From contig ONYV01000039.1 in the NCBI GenBank assembly GCA_900322105.1, positions 1 through 11,645 of the forward strand: a stretch of DNA of 11,645 bases, given 5' to 3'. The stretch comes from an uncultured Eubacteriales bacterium (GTDB taxonomy: Bacteria > Bacillota > Clostridia > Oscillospirales > Acutalibacteraceae). Positions 5,134 to 11,645 of this stretch are shown here, one piece after another. The notes below the pieces were generated by a model. It did no database searches and was not told the origin of the DNA. It saw only the letters and a list, made by a program, of their open reading frames with translations. A program made the translations under genes and the position numbers. Numbering within the stretch: position 1 is the first letter of the stretch; each line of letters opens with the position of its first letter.

Positions 5134-6426
5134 ATGATGAAACGAACAGCACAGGATGTTATCAGCTTTGTAGAAGAAAACAACATCAAATTTGTCCGAC
5201 TGGCGTTTTTTGATGTATTCGGCGTGATGAAAAATATTTCGATCATGTCCTCAGAGCTGAAAGAGGCGTTTGAACACGGCGTCAGCATCGTGCCGTCAAG
5301 CATCGACGGCTTTGAAGGAACAGGGACCGACCTCAAACTCTTTCCCGATCCTCAGACGCTGAGGGTACTTCCGTGGCGGCCGCACAATGACGGCGTTGTC
5401 AGACTGCTCTGTCAGATCAGACGACCTGACGGTACGGTGTATGAGGGCGATGTCAGAAATGCGCTGAAAGAAGCCGTTTCAGAGGCCGAACAAGCAGGTC
5501 TGGAGATCAGCACGGGACTTTCGTGTGAGTTCTATCTGTTCAAATTGGACGAAAACGGACTCCCGACAAGGATCCCTCACGACAGGGCAGGCTATCTTGA
5601 CGTTGCGCCGCTTGACAAAGGCGAGAATATACGGCGCAGGATCTGCCTGACGCTTGAGGAAATGGGGATACATCCTCTGTCCTCTCACCATGAAAACGGT
5701 CCCGGTCAGAATGAGATCGATTTTCGTTACAGCGATATGCTCAGCGCAGCGGATGACTTTGTTTCCTTCAAATCGGTCGTCAAAACAGCAGCGCAAAAGG
5801 AAGTACTGTATGCCTCCTTCCTGCCAAAGCCCCTGCCCGACAGCAGCGGCAGCGGTATGCATATCAATCTGTATATCCGCGAAAACGGTCAGAATATTTT
5901 TATGCTGCAAAACGGACAGATGAGTAAGACAGCGCAGAGCTTTATTGCAGGTGTGCTCAGCCATGCCGCAGAAATGACGGTATTCTTTAACCCGATACCA
6001 AATTCCTATGCAAGGTTCGGACTCTTCAAAGCGCCCGATACCATCGACTGGTCTTTTCGGAATCTGAATCCCCTTGTTCGTCTTCCCGAAGCGGAAAATC
6101 CGTCCGCCAGAATGGACTTCCGCAGCCCTGATTCCTCTTGTAATCCGTATCTTGCCTTTACGATGCTCATCCGCGCAGGTCTTGACGGCATCCGCCAACA
6201 AATGCCGCTCCCGCCGATGGCAAGCGCAGCTTCTACCTCGGCGTTTCTCCCCGAAACGCTTTCTCAGGCGTCCGAGCTTGCCAAAAACAGCCGCTTTGTC
6301 AGGGACAGTCTGCCTGAGATCATCGTCAGCAATTATCTGGACATCATCAGCGATACCGTCATCCGTTCAGGACAGGGCGGCGAACTGAAAAAGCTGATGG
6401 AAGAAAGATATTTTGAAATCATATAA
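5134..6426 (+). CDS. Glutamine synthetase family protein with altered catalytic residues
   Basis: This encodes 430 residues, close to type I-alpha glutamine synthetases (about 440). GTG 5131, ATG 5134 and ATG 5137 are all in frame; AAAGGGG (5122-5128) favours one of the ATGs. The fold is clear: N-terminal beta-grasp (about 1-100), then the catalytic barrel with Glu132 (CEFYLFKLDENG), Glu187 and Glu194 (HHENGPGQNEIDF), His243 (GSGMHINL) and Arg315 (VRLP), which supply metal, ATP and glutamate contacts in the family. Three key positions differ. The ammonium-site Asp of FDGSSI is Val53 (IVPSSI), the flap Glu of the xEAP motif is Lys299 (FKAP), and the Arg of the NRS motif is Leu311 (NLN). It may therefore ligate another amine to glutamate, act as a regulator, or be inactive. 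It is first in a likely operon with an ANTAR regulator and carAB, a nitrogen/glutamine context. Confidence 0.85.
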   Translation: MMKRTAQDVISFVEENNIKFVRLAFFDVFGVMKNISIMSSELKEAFEHGVSIVPSSIDGFEGTGTDLKLFPDPQTLRVLPWRPHNDGVVRLLCQIRRPDGTVYEGDVRNALKEAVSEAEQAGLEISTGLSCEFYLFKLDENGLPTRIPHDRAGYLDVAPLDKGENIRRRICLTLEEMGIHPLSSHHENGPGQNEIDFRYSDMLSAADDFVSFKSVVKTAAQKEVLYASFLPKPLPDSSGSGMHINLYIRENGQNIFMLQNGQMSKTAQSFIAGVLSHAAEMTVFFNPIPNSYARFGLFKAPDTIDWSFRNLNPLVRLPEAENPSARMDFRSPDSSCNPYLAFTMLIRAGLDGIRQQMPLPPMASAASTSAFLPETLSQASELAKNSRFVRDSLPEIIVSNYLDIISDTVIRSGQGGELKKLMEERYFEII

Positions 6427-6443
6427 AAATATCCCGATACTAC

Positions 6444-6472
6444 TTGATTGAAACGAATTTTTTTTGTAAAAT
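6444..6472 (+). promoter_or_regulatory. Weak candidate promoter before the ANTAR gene
   Basis: TTGATT (6444-6449) and TAAAAT (6467-6472) have 17-base spacing; an overlapping TTGAAA/AATAAT pair has 16. The region is AT-rich with a run of eight Ts (6458-6465), so chance matches are likely. If real, it would let the regulator and carAB be expressed apart from the glutamine synthetase-like gene. Confidence 0.3.
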
Positions 6473-6495
6473 AATAGGAAGGGTGTCGAGCTGCT

Positions 6496-7065
6496 TTGGA
6501 AAAGCTATTGGTCATTTCTTCAAGTGAAAAAAGCGTTGCGGCGGTCAAAAAGCTGTTGGAAACAGAATTGCTTCTGACTGTTCAAAATGCCGACAGCGCT
6601 GCCGAAGGACGGAGGATGGCTTTTCAGAGTGAGTATGATGCGGTCGTGATCGCATCGCCGCTCAAAGATGAAGCAGCAGAAGAGCTTGCCGTTGATCTTG
6701 CAAAACGCACGTCTGCGGGCATTCTGCTGATCGTCAGCGAAGAAGAAGAAACAAAAACCGAACAGAAAGTGATCCCCTCCGGCGTTTTTGTTCTGGCAAG
6801 ACCCCTTGGCAAAACACTGTTTCTGAAATCCCTGCGGCTATTAGAGGCGTTTTGCAGCCGTATCAAAGGCATACAGCAGCAAAACCAGCTTTTGCAGCAG
6901 CAGATCGACGAAACGAGGATCATTCAACGCGCAAAATCAGTGCTGATACGGTATCTGTCCATGACGGAAGCTCAGGCGCACAAGTACCTCGAAAAACAGG
7001 CGATGGATCTGCGCATCACCAAATTAGAGGTAGCCAAACGCCTGCTCAGCACCTATGATTATTGA
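6496..7065 (+). CDS. ANTAR-domain transcription antiterminator with degenerate receiver domain
   Basis: This encodes 189 residues. The start is TTG at 6496: no in-frame ATG is nearby (the first internal Met is residue 41), and from TTG the product begins with a normal receiver strand (MEKLLVISSS). Residues 1-115 look like a response-regulator receiver that has lost its chemistry: the phosphoacceptor Asp is Ala53 (AVVIASPL), the acidic pair after the first strand is Ser, and the conserved Lys-Pro is Arg-Pro (LARPL). A coiled segment rich in Gln (about 120-136) leads to the ANTAR domain (about 137-189), with IIQRAKSVLIRYLSMTEAQA and the closing LEVAKRLL helix. ANTAR proteins bind paired hairpins with six-base loops in nascent RNA and prevent termination. 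NitR of Clostridium saccharobutylicum is a known glnA-linked example. It lies 69 bases after the synthetase-like gene and 46 before carA. Confidence 0.88.
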   Translation: MEKLLVISSSEKSVAAVKKLLETELLLTVQNADSAAEGRRMAFQSEYDAVVIASPLKDEAAEELAVDLAKRTSAGILLIVSEEEETKTEQKVIPSGVFVLARPLGKTLFLKSLRLLEAFCSRIKGIQQQNQLLQQQIDETRIIQRAKSVLIRYLSMTEAQAHKYLEKQAMDLRITKLEVAKRLLSTYDY

Positions 7066-7078
7066 AACAAAAAGAAAA

Positions 7079-7092
7079 GCGGAGAGATCCGC
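7079..7092 (+). promoter_or_regulatory. Hexaloop hairpin before carA resembling half of an ANTAR target
   Basis: GCGG (7079-7082) pairs with CCGC (7089-7092) around the six-base loop AGAGAT. ANTAR target hairpins have hexaloops with A at position 1 and G at position 4, as here. The stem is only four pairs and no second hexaloop hairpin or terminator is visible alongside, so this may be chance. It lies between the ANTAR gene and the carA ribosome site (AAAGG, 7096-7100). Confidence 0.3.
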
Positions 7093-7111
7093 GGGAAAGG
7101 AATGGTAGAAA

Positions 7112-8194
7112 ATGAAAAAAGCCTATCTTATTCTGGAGAACGGAGATGTGTATGAAGGTTACTCCTTTGGCGCCGAAAAAGAAACCGTCGGAGAGCTTGT
7201 TTTTACAACAGCGATGACTGGGTATCTGGAAACGTTGACCGATCCGAGCTATTACGGACAGATCGTATGCCAGACTTTTCCGCTGATCGGTAACTATGGC
7301 GTAATTCCCGCAGATTTTGAGAGCAGTCGTCCTGCGCTTCGTGCTTATATTGTGAGAGAGTGGTGTCAACACCCTTCCAACTTCCGTTGCGAGGGGCAGA
7401 TTGACGCTTTTTTAAAGGAAAATAATATTCCCGGCCTTTACGGTATCGATACCAGATGCCTGACAAAGACAGTGCGTGAATACGGTGTCATGAATGCAAA
7501 GCTGATGTATTCCATTCCGAATGAAAAGGATCGGGAAGAGCTGAAAAGCTACCGTATCGTGGACGCGGTGAAATCCGTGACGGTCAGCGAAAAAAAGACC
7601 TATCAGACAGAGAATGCAAAATACCATGTCGTACTGATGAATTTCGGCGCAAAAAGACGTATTTGCAGAAACCTGCAAAAGCTCGGCTGCAATGTGACGA
7701 TGGTGCCTTCCTGGACGACAGCCGAAGAGATCATTGCGATGAACCCCGACGGCATCATGCTCAGCAACGGTCCCGGAGACCCGAAAGAGAATACGGAGAT
7801 CATTGAGCAGCTCAGGATCCTCAGCAATTCAGGCATCCCGACCTTTGGCATCTGCCTTGGACATCAGCTTCTTGCCTTGTCTCAGGGAGCGACCACTACT
7901 AAACTGAAATACGGTCACAGGGGCGCCAATCAGCCTGCGACCGATCTTCAGACAGGCAGAGTATATGTCACCAGCCAGAATCACGGCTATTCCGTTGAGA
8001 GCGATTCCCTTCCGTCCAATGCCGTTGTCAGCTTTGTCAATGCCAATGACGGCACCTGCGAAGGCATCACTTATACCGATAAGCCGATGTTCAGCGTACA
8101 GTTCCATCCCGAGGCGTGCGGCGGACCGCTGGATACCTCGTTCCTTTTTGATAAATTCGTCAGCATGATGCAGGAGGTAAAAGACAATGCCTAA
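7112..8194 (+). CDS. carA: Carbamoyl-phosphate synthase small (glutaminase) subunit
   Basis: This encodes 360 residues, the usual length. CarA hydrolyses glutamine and passes ammonia through a tunnel to CarB, for carbamoyl phosphate used in pyrimidine and arginine synthesis. The N-terminal domain is typical (LENGDVYEGYSFG, the TGYLETLTDPSYYGQIV segment, LYGIDTRCLT). The class I glutamine amidotransferase domain follows, with the oxyanion region LSNGPGDP, the nucleophile Cys248 in FGICLGHQ, and His332 and Glu334 in QFHPEA, so all three catalytic residues are present. The ATG at 7112 follows AAAGG at 7096-7100. The gene overlaps carB by 8 bases, which indicates translational coupling and equal subunit supply. 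It is probably co-transcribed with the ANTAR gene. No pyrimidine (PyrR-type) attenuator fits in the 46-base gap upstream. Confidence 0.97.
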   Translation: MKKAYLILENGDVYEGYSFGAEKETVGELVFTTAMTGYLETLTDPSYYGQIVCQTFPLIGNYGVIPADFESSRPALRAYIVREWCQHPSNFRCEGQIDAFLKENNIPGLYGIDTRCLTKTVREYGVMNAKLMYSIPNEKDREELKSYRIVDAVKSVTVSEKKTYQTENAKYHVVLMNFGAKRRICRNLQKLGCNVTMVPSWTTAEEIIAMNPDGIMLSNGPGDPKENTEIIEQLRILSNSGIPTFGICLGHQLLALSQGATTTKLKYGHRGANQPATDLQTGRVYVTSQNHGYSVESDSLPSNAVVSFVNANDGTCEGITYTDKPMFSVQFHPEACGGPLDTSFLFDKFVSMMQEVKDNA

Positions 8195-11100
8195 AGACAG
8201 CAGTATTAAAAGAGTTCTCGTAATTGGTTCAGGTCCGATCGTGATCGGTCAGGCAGCAGAATTTGACTATGCAGGCACTCAGGCTTGCCGCGCACTGAAG
8301 GAGGAAGGACTGGAAGTCATTCTTGTCAACTCCAACCCCGCTACGATCATGACAGACAAAGCAATGGCGGATAAGGTCTATATCGAACCGCTCACCCTTG
8401 AAACTGTCAAGCGTATCATTATCAAAGAACAGCCTGATTCACTGCTGTCTACCCTCGGCGGACAGACAGGTCTGACGCTTTCCATGCAGCTTGCAAAGGA
8501 AGGCTTCCTGAAAAAGCACAATGTAAAGCTCCTCGGCGCAAAGCCCGAGACCATTGATAAGGCAGAGGACAGACAGATGTTCAAGGATACGATGGAATCC
8601 ATCGGACAGCCCTGCATCCCGTCAACAGTCGTCAACGACGTTCCTTCTGCGATTGAATTTGCCAATCAGATCGGCTATCCTGTTATCATCCGTCCTGCCT
8701 TTACCCTCGGCGGCACAGGCGGCGGCATCGTGAATAACGAGGACGAACTCAGAGAGATCACCGCAAACGGTCTGGAGCTGTCCCCGATCACTCAGGTGCT
8801 GGTGGAAAAATGTATCTCAGGCTGGAAAGAGATCGAGTTTGAAGTCGTAAGAGATAAAAAGGGCAATGTCATCACTGTCTGCTCGATGGAAAATGTGGAT
8901 CCTGTGGGCGTACATACGGGTGACTCTATCGTTATTGCGCCTGCTGTAACGCTTGCGGATAAAGAATATCAGATGCTCCGTTCGGCAGCGCTGGATATCG
9001 TATCTGCCCTTGGTGTAGAAGGCGGCTGTAACTGTCAGTTTGCGCTTGAGCCGGAGAGCTTCAAGTATGCCGTGATCGAAGTAAACCCCCGTGTATCCCG
9101 TTCCTCTGCGCTTGCTTCCAAGGCAACAGGTTATCCGATCGCAAAGGTCGCTGCAAAGCTCGCTATCGGCTATCAGCTTGACGAGATCCGCAACGCCGTT
9201 ACGGGTACGACTTACGCTTGCTTTGAGCCGACCATCGACTATGTCGTCGTGAAATTCCCGAAATGGCCTTTCGATAAATTCGTCTATGCAAAGAGAACCC
9301 TCGGCACACAGATGAAAGCGACAGGCGAAGTCATGTCCATCGCGCCGACCTTTGAGCAGGCGATGATGAAGGCTGTCAGAGGCGCAGAGATCCGTCATGA
9401 TACCCTGTCCTCACCGAAATTCGAGGAAATGAGCCTGGAAGACCTGCGCGCGCAGCTCCATGTATGTGATGACGAGCGCATCTTCTGCGTATATGAAGCG
9501 CTGAAAAGAGGCATCAGCGTAGACGAGATCCATCAGATCACCATGATCGACGAATGGTTTCTCTATAAGCTGCTGAACCTTTCCGACTGTGAAAAGGAAC
9601 TGAAAAACGGCGGTCTGACGGAGGAACTGTACTGCAAGGCAAAGAAGATGGGCTTCCTTGACAAGACCATCGAAGCTCTCAGCGGCGATAAGATCAAAAA
9701 CCCGATGGTTCCTGTCTATAAGATGGTTGATACGTGCGCTGCGGAATTTGCAGCGGAAACACCGTATTTCTACTCTACCTTCGATCAGGATAACGAAGCA
9801 GAGAGCTTTATTAAAGAACAGAATTCTCAGAATCAGACCATTATCGTATTCGGCTCAGGACCGATCCGTATCGGTCAGGGCATTGAGTTTGACTACGCAT
9901 CCGTTCACTGCGTATGGGCGCTGAAAAAAGCAGGCTATGATGTTGTCATTGTCAACAATAACCCCGAAACAGTATCTACCGACTTCGATACCGCCGACAG
10001 ACTGTATTTTGAGCCGCTGACAAATGAAGACGTTATGGGCATCATCAAGACCGAGAAGCCCTACGGCGTAGTGGTTGCTTTCGGCGGACAGACTGCGATC
10101 AAGCTGACAAAATTCCTCAGTGACAGCGGCGTCAACATTCTCGGCACTTCTGCTGACAGCATTGATATGGCAGAAGACAGAGAACGTTTTGACGAACTGC
10201 TTGAACTTCATCACGTAAAGCGTCCCGAAGGCTTTACCGTTATGACAACGGAAGAAGCGCTGAACGTTGCCGAAAGGATCGGCTATCCTGTTCTGATGCG
10301 TCCTTCCTATGTGCTTGGCGGTCAGAATATGATCATCGCCTTCAACGAGGACGATATCCGCGAATACATGGCGATCATTCTTGCGCAGAATATCGAAAAC
10401 CCGATCCTGATCGACAAATACCTCTCCGGTACAGAGTTAGAGGTCGATGCGATCTGTGACGGCGAAGAGATCCTCATCCCCGGTATCATGCAGCACGTCG
10501 AGCGTGCAGGTATCCATTCGGGAGACTCGATTGCCGTATATCCTGCATGGAACATCAGCGACGAGATGACGCAGAATATCATTACTACCTCCAAAAACTT
10601 AGCGGTTTCCCTCAAAACAAAGGGACTGGTCAATATCCAGTACCTGATCTATGAAGGCACGCTGTATGTCATTGAAGTGAATCCCCGTTCTTCCAGAACG
10701 ATCCCCTATATCAGCAAAGTAACAGGCGTGCCAATGGTCGATCTTGCTACCAGAGCGATGCTCGGAGAAAAGTTGGCAGACATGGGCTACGGTACAGGGC
10801 TGTTCAGACGTTCGCCCTATGTGGCAGTAAAAGTGCCGGTTTTCTCCTTTGAAAAGCTCATCAACGTGGATAACCAGCTCGGTCCTGAGATGAAATCCAC
10901 CGGTGAAGTTCTGGGTATCGCAAATACTCTGGAAGAAGCGCTTTATAAAGGTCTGATCGCAGCAGGCTATAAGATGACAAAGCAGGGCGGCGTGTTCATT
11001 ACCGTTCGTAACCCCGATAAGAAAGAGATCGGAGATGTTGCGAAGAAGTATGTAGAGCTGGGCTTTACACTCTATGCCACAAAGGGTACTGCGCAGACGC

Positions 11101-11645
11101 TGCGCAATTACGGTCTGGACGTTATTGAGGTAGACAAGATACACGAAAACGACAAGGAAAACACCCTGACCCTGATCGAGAGCGGCAGGATAAACTATGT
11201 GATCTCCACATCCTCCAAGGGCAGAATCCCGACACGTGACAGCGTAAAGATCCGCCGCAAGACCGTAGAGAGAAATATCCCCTGCCTGACCTCTATCGAC
11301 ACCGCTAATGCTCTGGCGGACTCTCTCAAGAGCCGTTATTCCGAATATAGCACAGAACTGGTGGACATCAATGATATGAGAACCACCAAAATGAAACTGC
11401 GCTTTACAAAGATGCAGGGCTGCGGCAATGACTATATCTACTTTAACTGCTTCAATCAGAAGATCAATAACCCCGAAGGTCTGAGCGTTCGTTTTGCCGA
11501 CAGACGCTATGGCATCGGCGGTGACGGCGTGATCCTCATTTGTCCGTCAGATGTAGCAGATGCCAAGATGAAGATGTACAACCGTGACGGCAGCGAAGGA
11601 AAGATGTGCGGCAACGGCATCCGCTGCGTCGGAAAATATCTTTTT
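8187..11645 (+). CDS. carB: CarB-DapF fusion: carbamoyl-phosphate synthase large subunit joined to diaminopimelate epimerase (3' end missing)
   Basis: One frame runs 1153 codons from ATG 8187 to the window edge with no stop. The start overlaps carA by 8 bases and follows AGGAGG (8172-8177). Residues 1-1068 are a complete CarB. The first ATP-grasp half starts with GSGPIVIGQAAEFDYAGTQA (14-33) and has metal ligands Glu298 and Asn300 in VIEVNPR. An oligomerisation segment leads to the second half, starting FGSGPIRIGQGIEFDYA (555-571), with Glu830 and Asn832 in a second VIEVNPR. A C-terminal MGS-like allosteric domain spans about 934-1064. Normal CarB proteins (about 1070 residues) would stop here. 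Instead the frame passes through DINDMRTTK into DapF from Met1069. CarB makes carbamoyl phosphate from bicarbonate, ammonia and two ATP; DapF makes meso-diaminopimelate. The allosteric effector cannot be told from the sequence. Confidence 0.93.
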   Translation, partial: MPKDSSIKRVLVIGSGPIVIGQAAEFDYAGTQACRALKEEGLEVILVNSNPATIMTDKAMADKVYIEPLTLETVKRIIIKEQPDSLLSTLGGQTGLTLSMQLAKEGFLKKHNVKLLGAKPETIDKAEDRQMFKDTMESIGQPCIPSTVVNDVPSAIEFANQIGYPVIIRPAFTLGGTGGGIVNNEDELREITANGLELSPITQVLVEKCISGWKEIEFEVVRDKKGNVITVCSMENVDPVGVHTGDSIVIAPAVTLADKEYQMLRSAALDIVSALGVEGGCNCQFALEPESFKYAVIEVNPRVSRSSALASKATGYPIAKVAAKLAIGYQLDEIRNAVTGTTYACFEPTIDYVVVKFPKWPFDKFVYAKRTLGTQMKATGEVMSIAPTFEQAMMKAVRGAEIRHDTLSSPKFEEMSLEDLRAQLHVCDDERIFCVYEALKRGISVDEIHQITMIDEWFLYKLLNLSDCEKELKNGGLTEELYCKAKKMGFLDKTIEALSGDKIKNPMVPVYKMVDTCAAEFAAETPYFYSTFDQDNEAESFIKEQNSQNQTIIVFGSGPIRIGQGIEFDYASVHCVWALKKAGYDVVIVNNNPETVSTDFDTADRLYFEPLTNEDVMGIIKTEKPYGVVVAFGGQTAIKLTKFLSDSGVNILGTSADSIDMAEDRERFDELLELHHVKRPEGFTVMTTEEALNVAERIGYPVLMRPSYVLGGQNMIIAFNEDDIREYMAIILAQNIENPILIDKYLSGTELEVDAICDGEEILIPGIMQHVERAGIHSGDSIAVYPAWNISDEMTQNIITTSKNLAVSLKTKGLVNIQYLIYEGTLYVIEVNPRSSRTIPYISKVTGVPMVDLATRAMLGEKLADMGYGTGLFRRSPYVAVKVPVFSFEKLINVDNQLGPEMKSTGEVLGIANTLEEALYKGLIAAGYKMTKQGGVFITVRNPDKKEIGDVAKKYVELGFTLYATKGTAQTLRNYGLDVIEVDKIHENDKENTLTLIESGRINYVISTSSKGRIPTRDSVKIRRKTVERNIPCLTSIDTANALADSLKSRYSEYSTELVDINDMRTTKMKLRFTKMQGCGNDYIYFNCFNQKINNPEGLSVRFADRRYGIGGDGVILICPSDVADAKMKMYNRDGSEGKMCGNGIRCVGKYLF
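11391..11645 (+). other. dapF: DapF (diaminopimelate epimerase) domain of the CarB fusion, N-terminal 85 residues
   Basis: From codon 1069 of the carB frame the protein is a standard DapF N-terminus. It opens KLRFTKMQGCGNDYIYFNCF, then has YGIGGDGV and NRDGSEGKMCGNGIRC. Counting from Met1069 as 1, Asn13 matches the substrate-binding Asn of the GNDY/F motif. Asn64 matches a second substrate-binding Asn, and Cys73 (TGC at 11607) matches the first catalytic Cys of well-studied DapF enzymes. The second catalytic Cys and the C-terminal half lie beyond the window. DapF interconverts LL- and meso-diaminopimelate for lysine and peptidoglycan. The ATG at 11391 is where a free dapF would begin, but no good ribosome site precedes it (only TGAG at 11376-11379), so separate translation is possible but not favoured. 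Confidence 0.92.

Noticed and set aside
4681..5152. Overlapping minus-strand open frames of 107 and 145 codons in the intergenic region
   Set aside because: They are rich in Phe, Ile, Cys and Ser from AT-rich antisense sequence, have no ribosome sites or domain signatures, cross the terminator, and one overlaps the start of the synthetase-like gene.
5479..6201. Minus-strand open frame of 240 codons
   Set aside because: It lies wholly inside the synthetase-like gene, which has clear family motifs on the + strand.
6458..6465. Eight-T run as a terminator after the synthetase-like gene
   Set aside because: No stable hairpin precedes it; the AT-rich sequence at 6427-6457 shows no convincing inverted repeat.
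11391..11393. dapF as a separately translated gene
   Set aside because: The carB frame reads straight through this ATG without a stop and no good ribosome site precedes it. Internal initiation cannot be excluded but is not the simplest reading.

Overview
The window reads as chromosomal DNA of a Gram-positive anaerobe, most likely a Ruminococcus-type member of the Oscillospiraceae (Clostridia). The reasons are a Cthe_2159-type beta-helix carbohydrate-binding protein, AGGAGG-like ribosome sites, BspA-type leucine-rich repeats on a lipoprotein, a clostridial-style glutamine synthetase/ANTAR pair, and protein similarities recalled from that group. The genus is an inference. Every supported gene is on the + strand.

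Positions 1-1601 hold the end of a secreted beta-helix protein and a small secreted, highly charged protein of unknown function, closed by a strong terminator. A consensus promoter at 1626-1654 then starts a second unit: a TMEM175-family potassium channel, a small ACT-domain protein, and a disrupted gene (2867-4663). That gene once encoded a lipoprotein with leucine-rich repeats and a C-terminal ADP-ribosyltransferase-like domain. It is now in three reading-frame pieces, and the unit ends at a hairpin terminator (4730-4782).

Positions 4664-5133 are non-coding and rich in inverted repeats, with a likely promoter near 4992-5020. The third unit follows: a glutamine synthetase homologue altered at several catalytic positions, an ANTAR antiterminator with a degenerate receiver domain, carA, and carB. 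The theme is glutamine and nitrogen: CarA consumes glutamine, the synthetase homologue belongs to the glutamine-making fold, and ANTAR proteins often control nitrogen genes.

The most striking feature is at the end. The carB frame does not stop after its normal length (about 1068 residues) but runs without a break into diaminopimelate epimerase (DapF). This predicts one polypeptide joining a pyrimidine/arginine enzyme to a lysine/peptidoglycan enzyme. The window ends 85 residues into DapF, just after its first catalytic cysteine.
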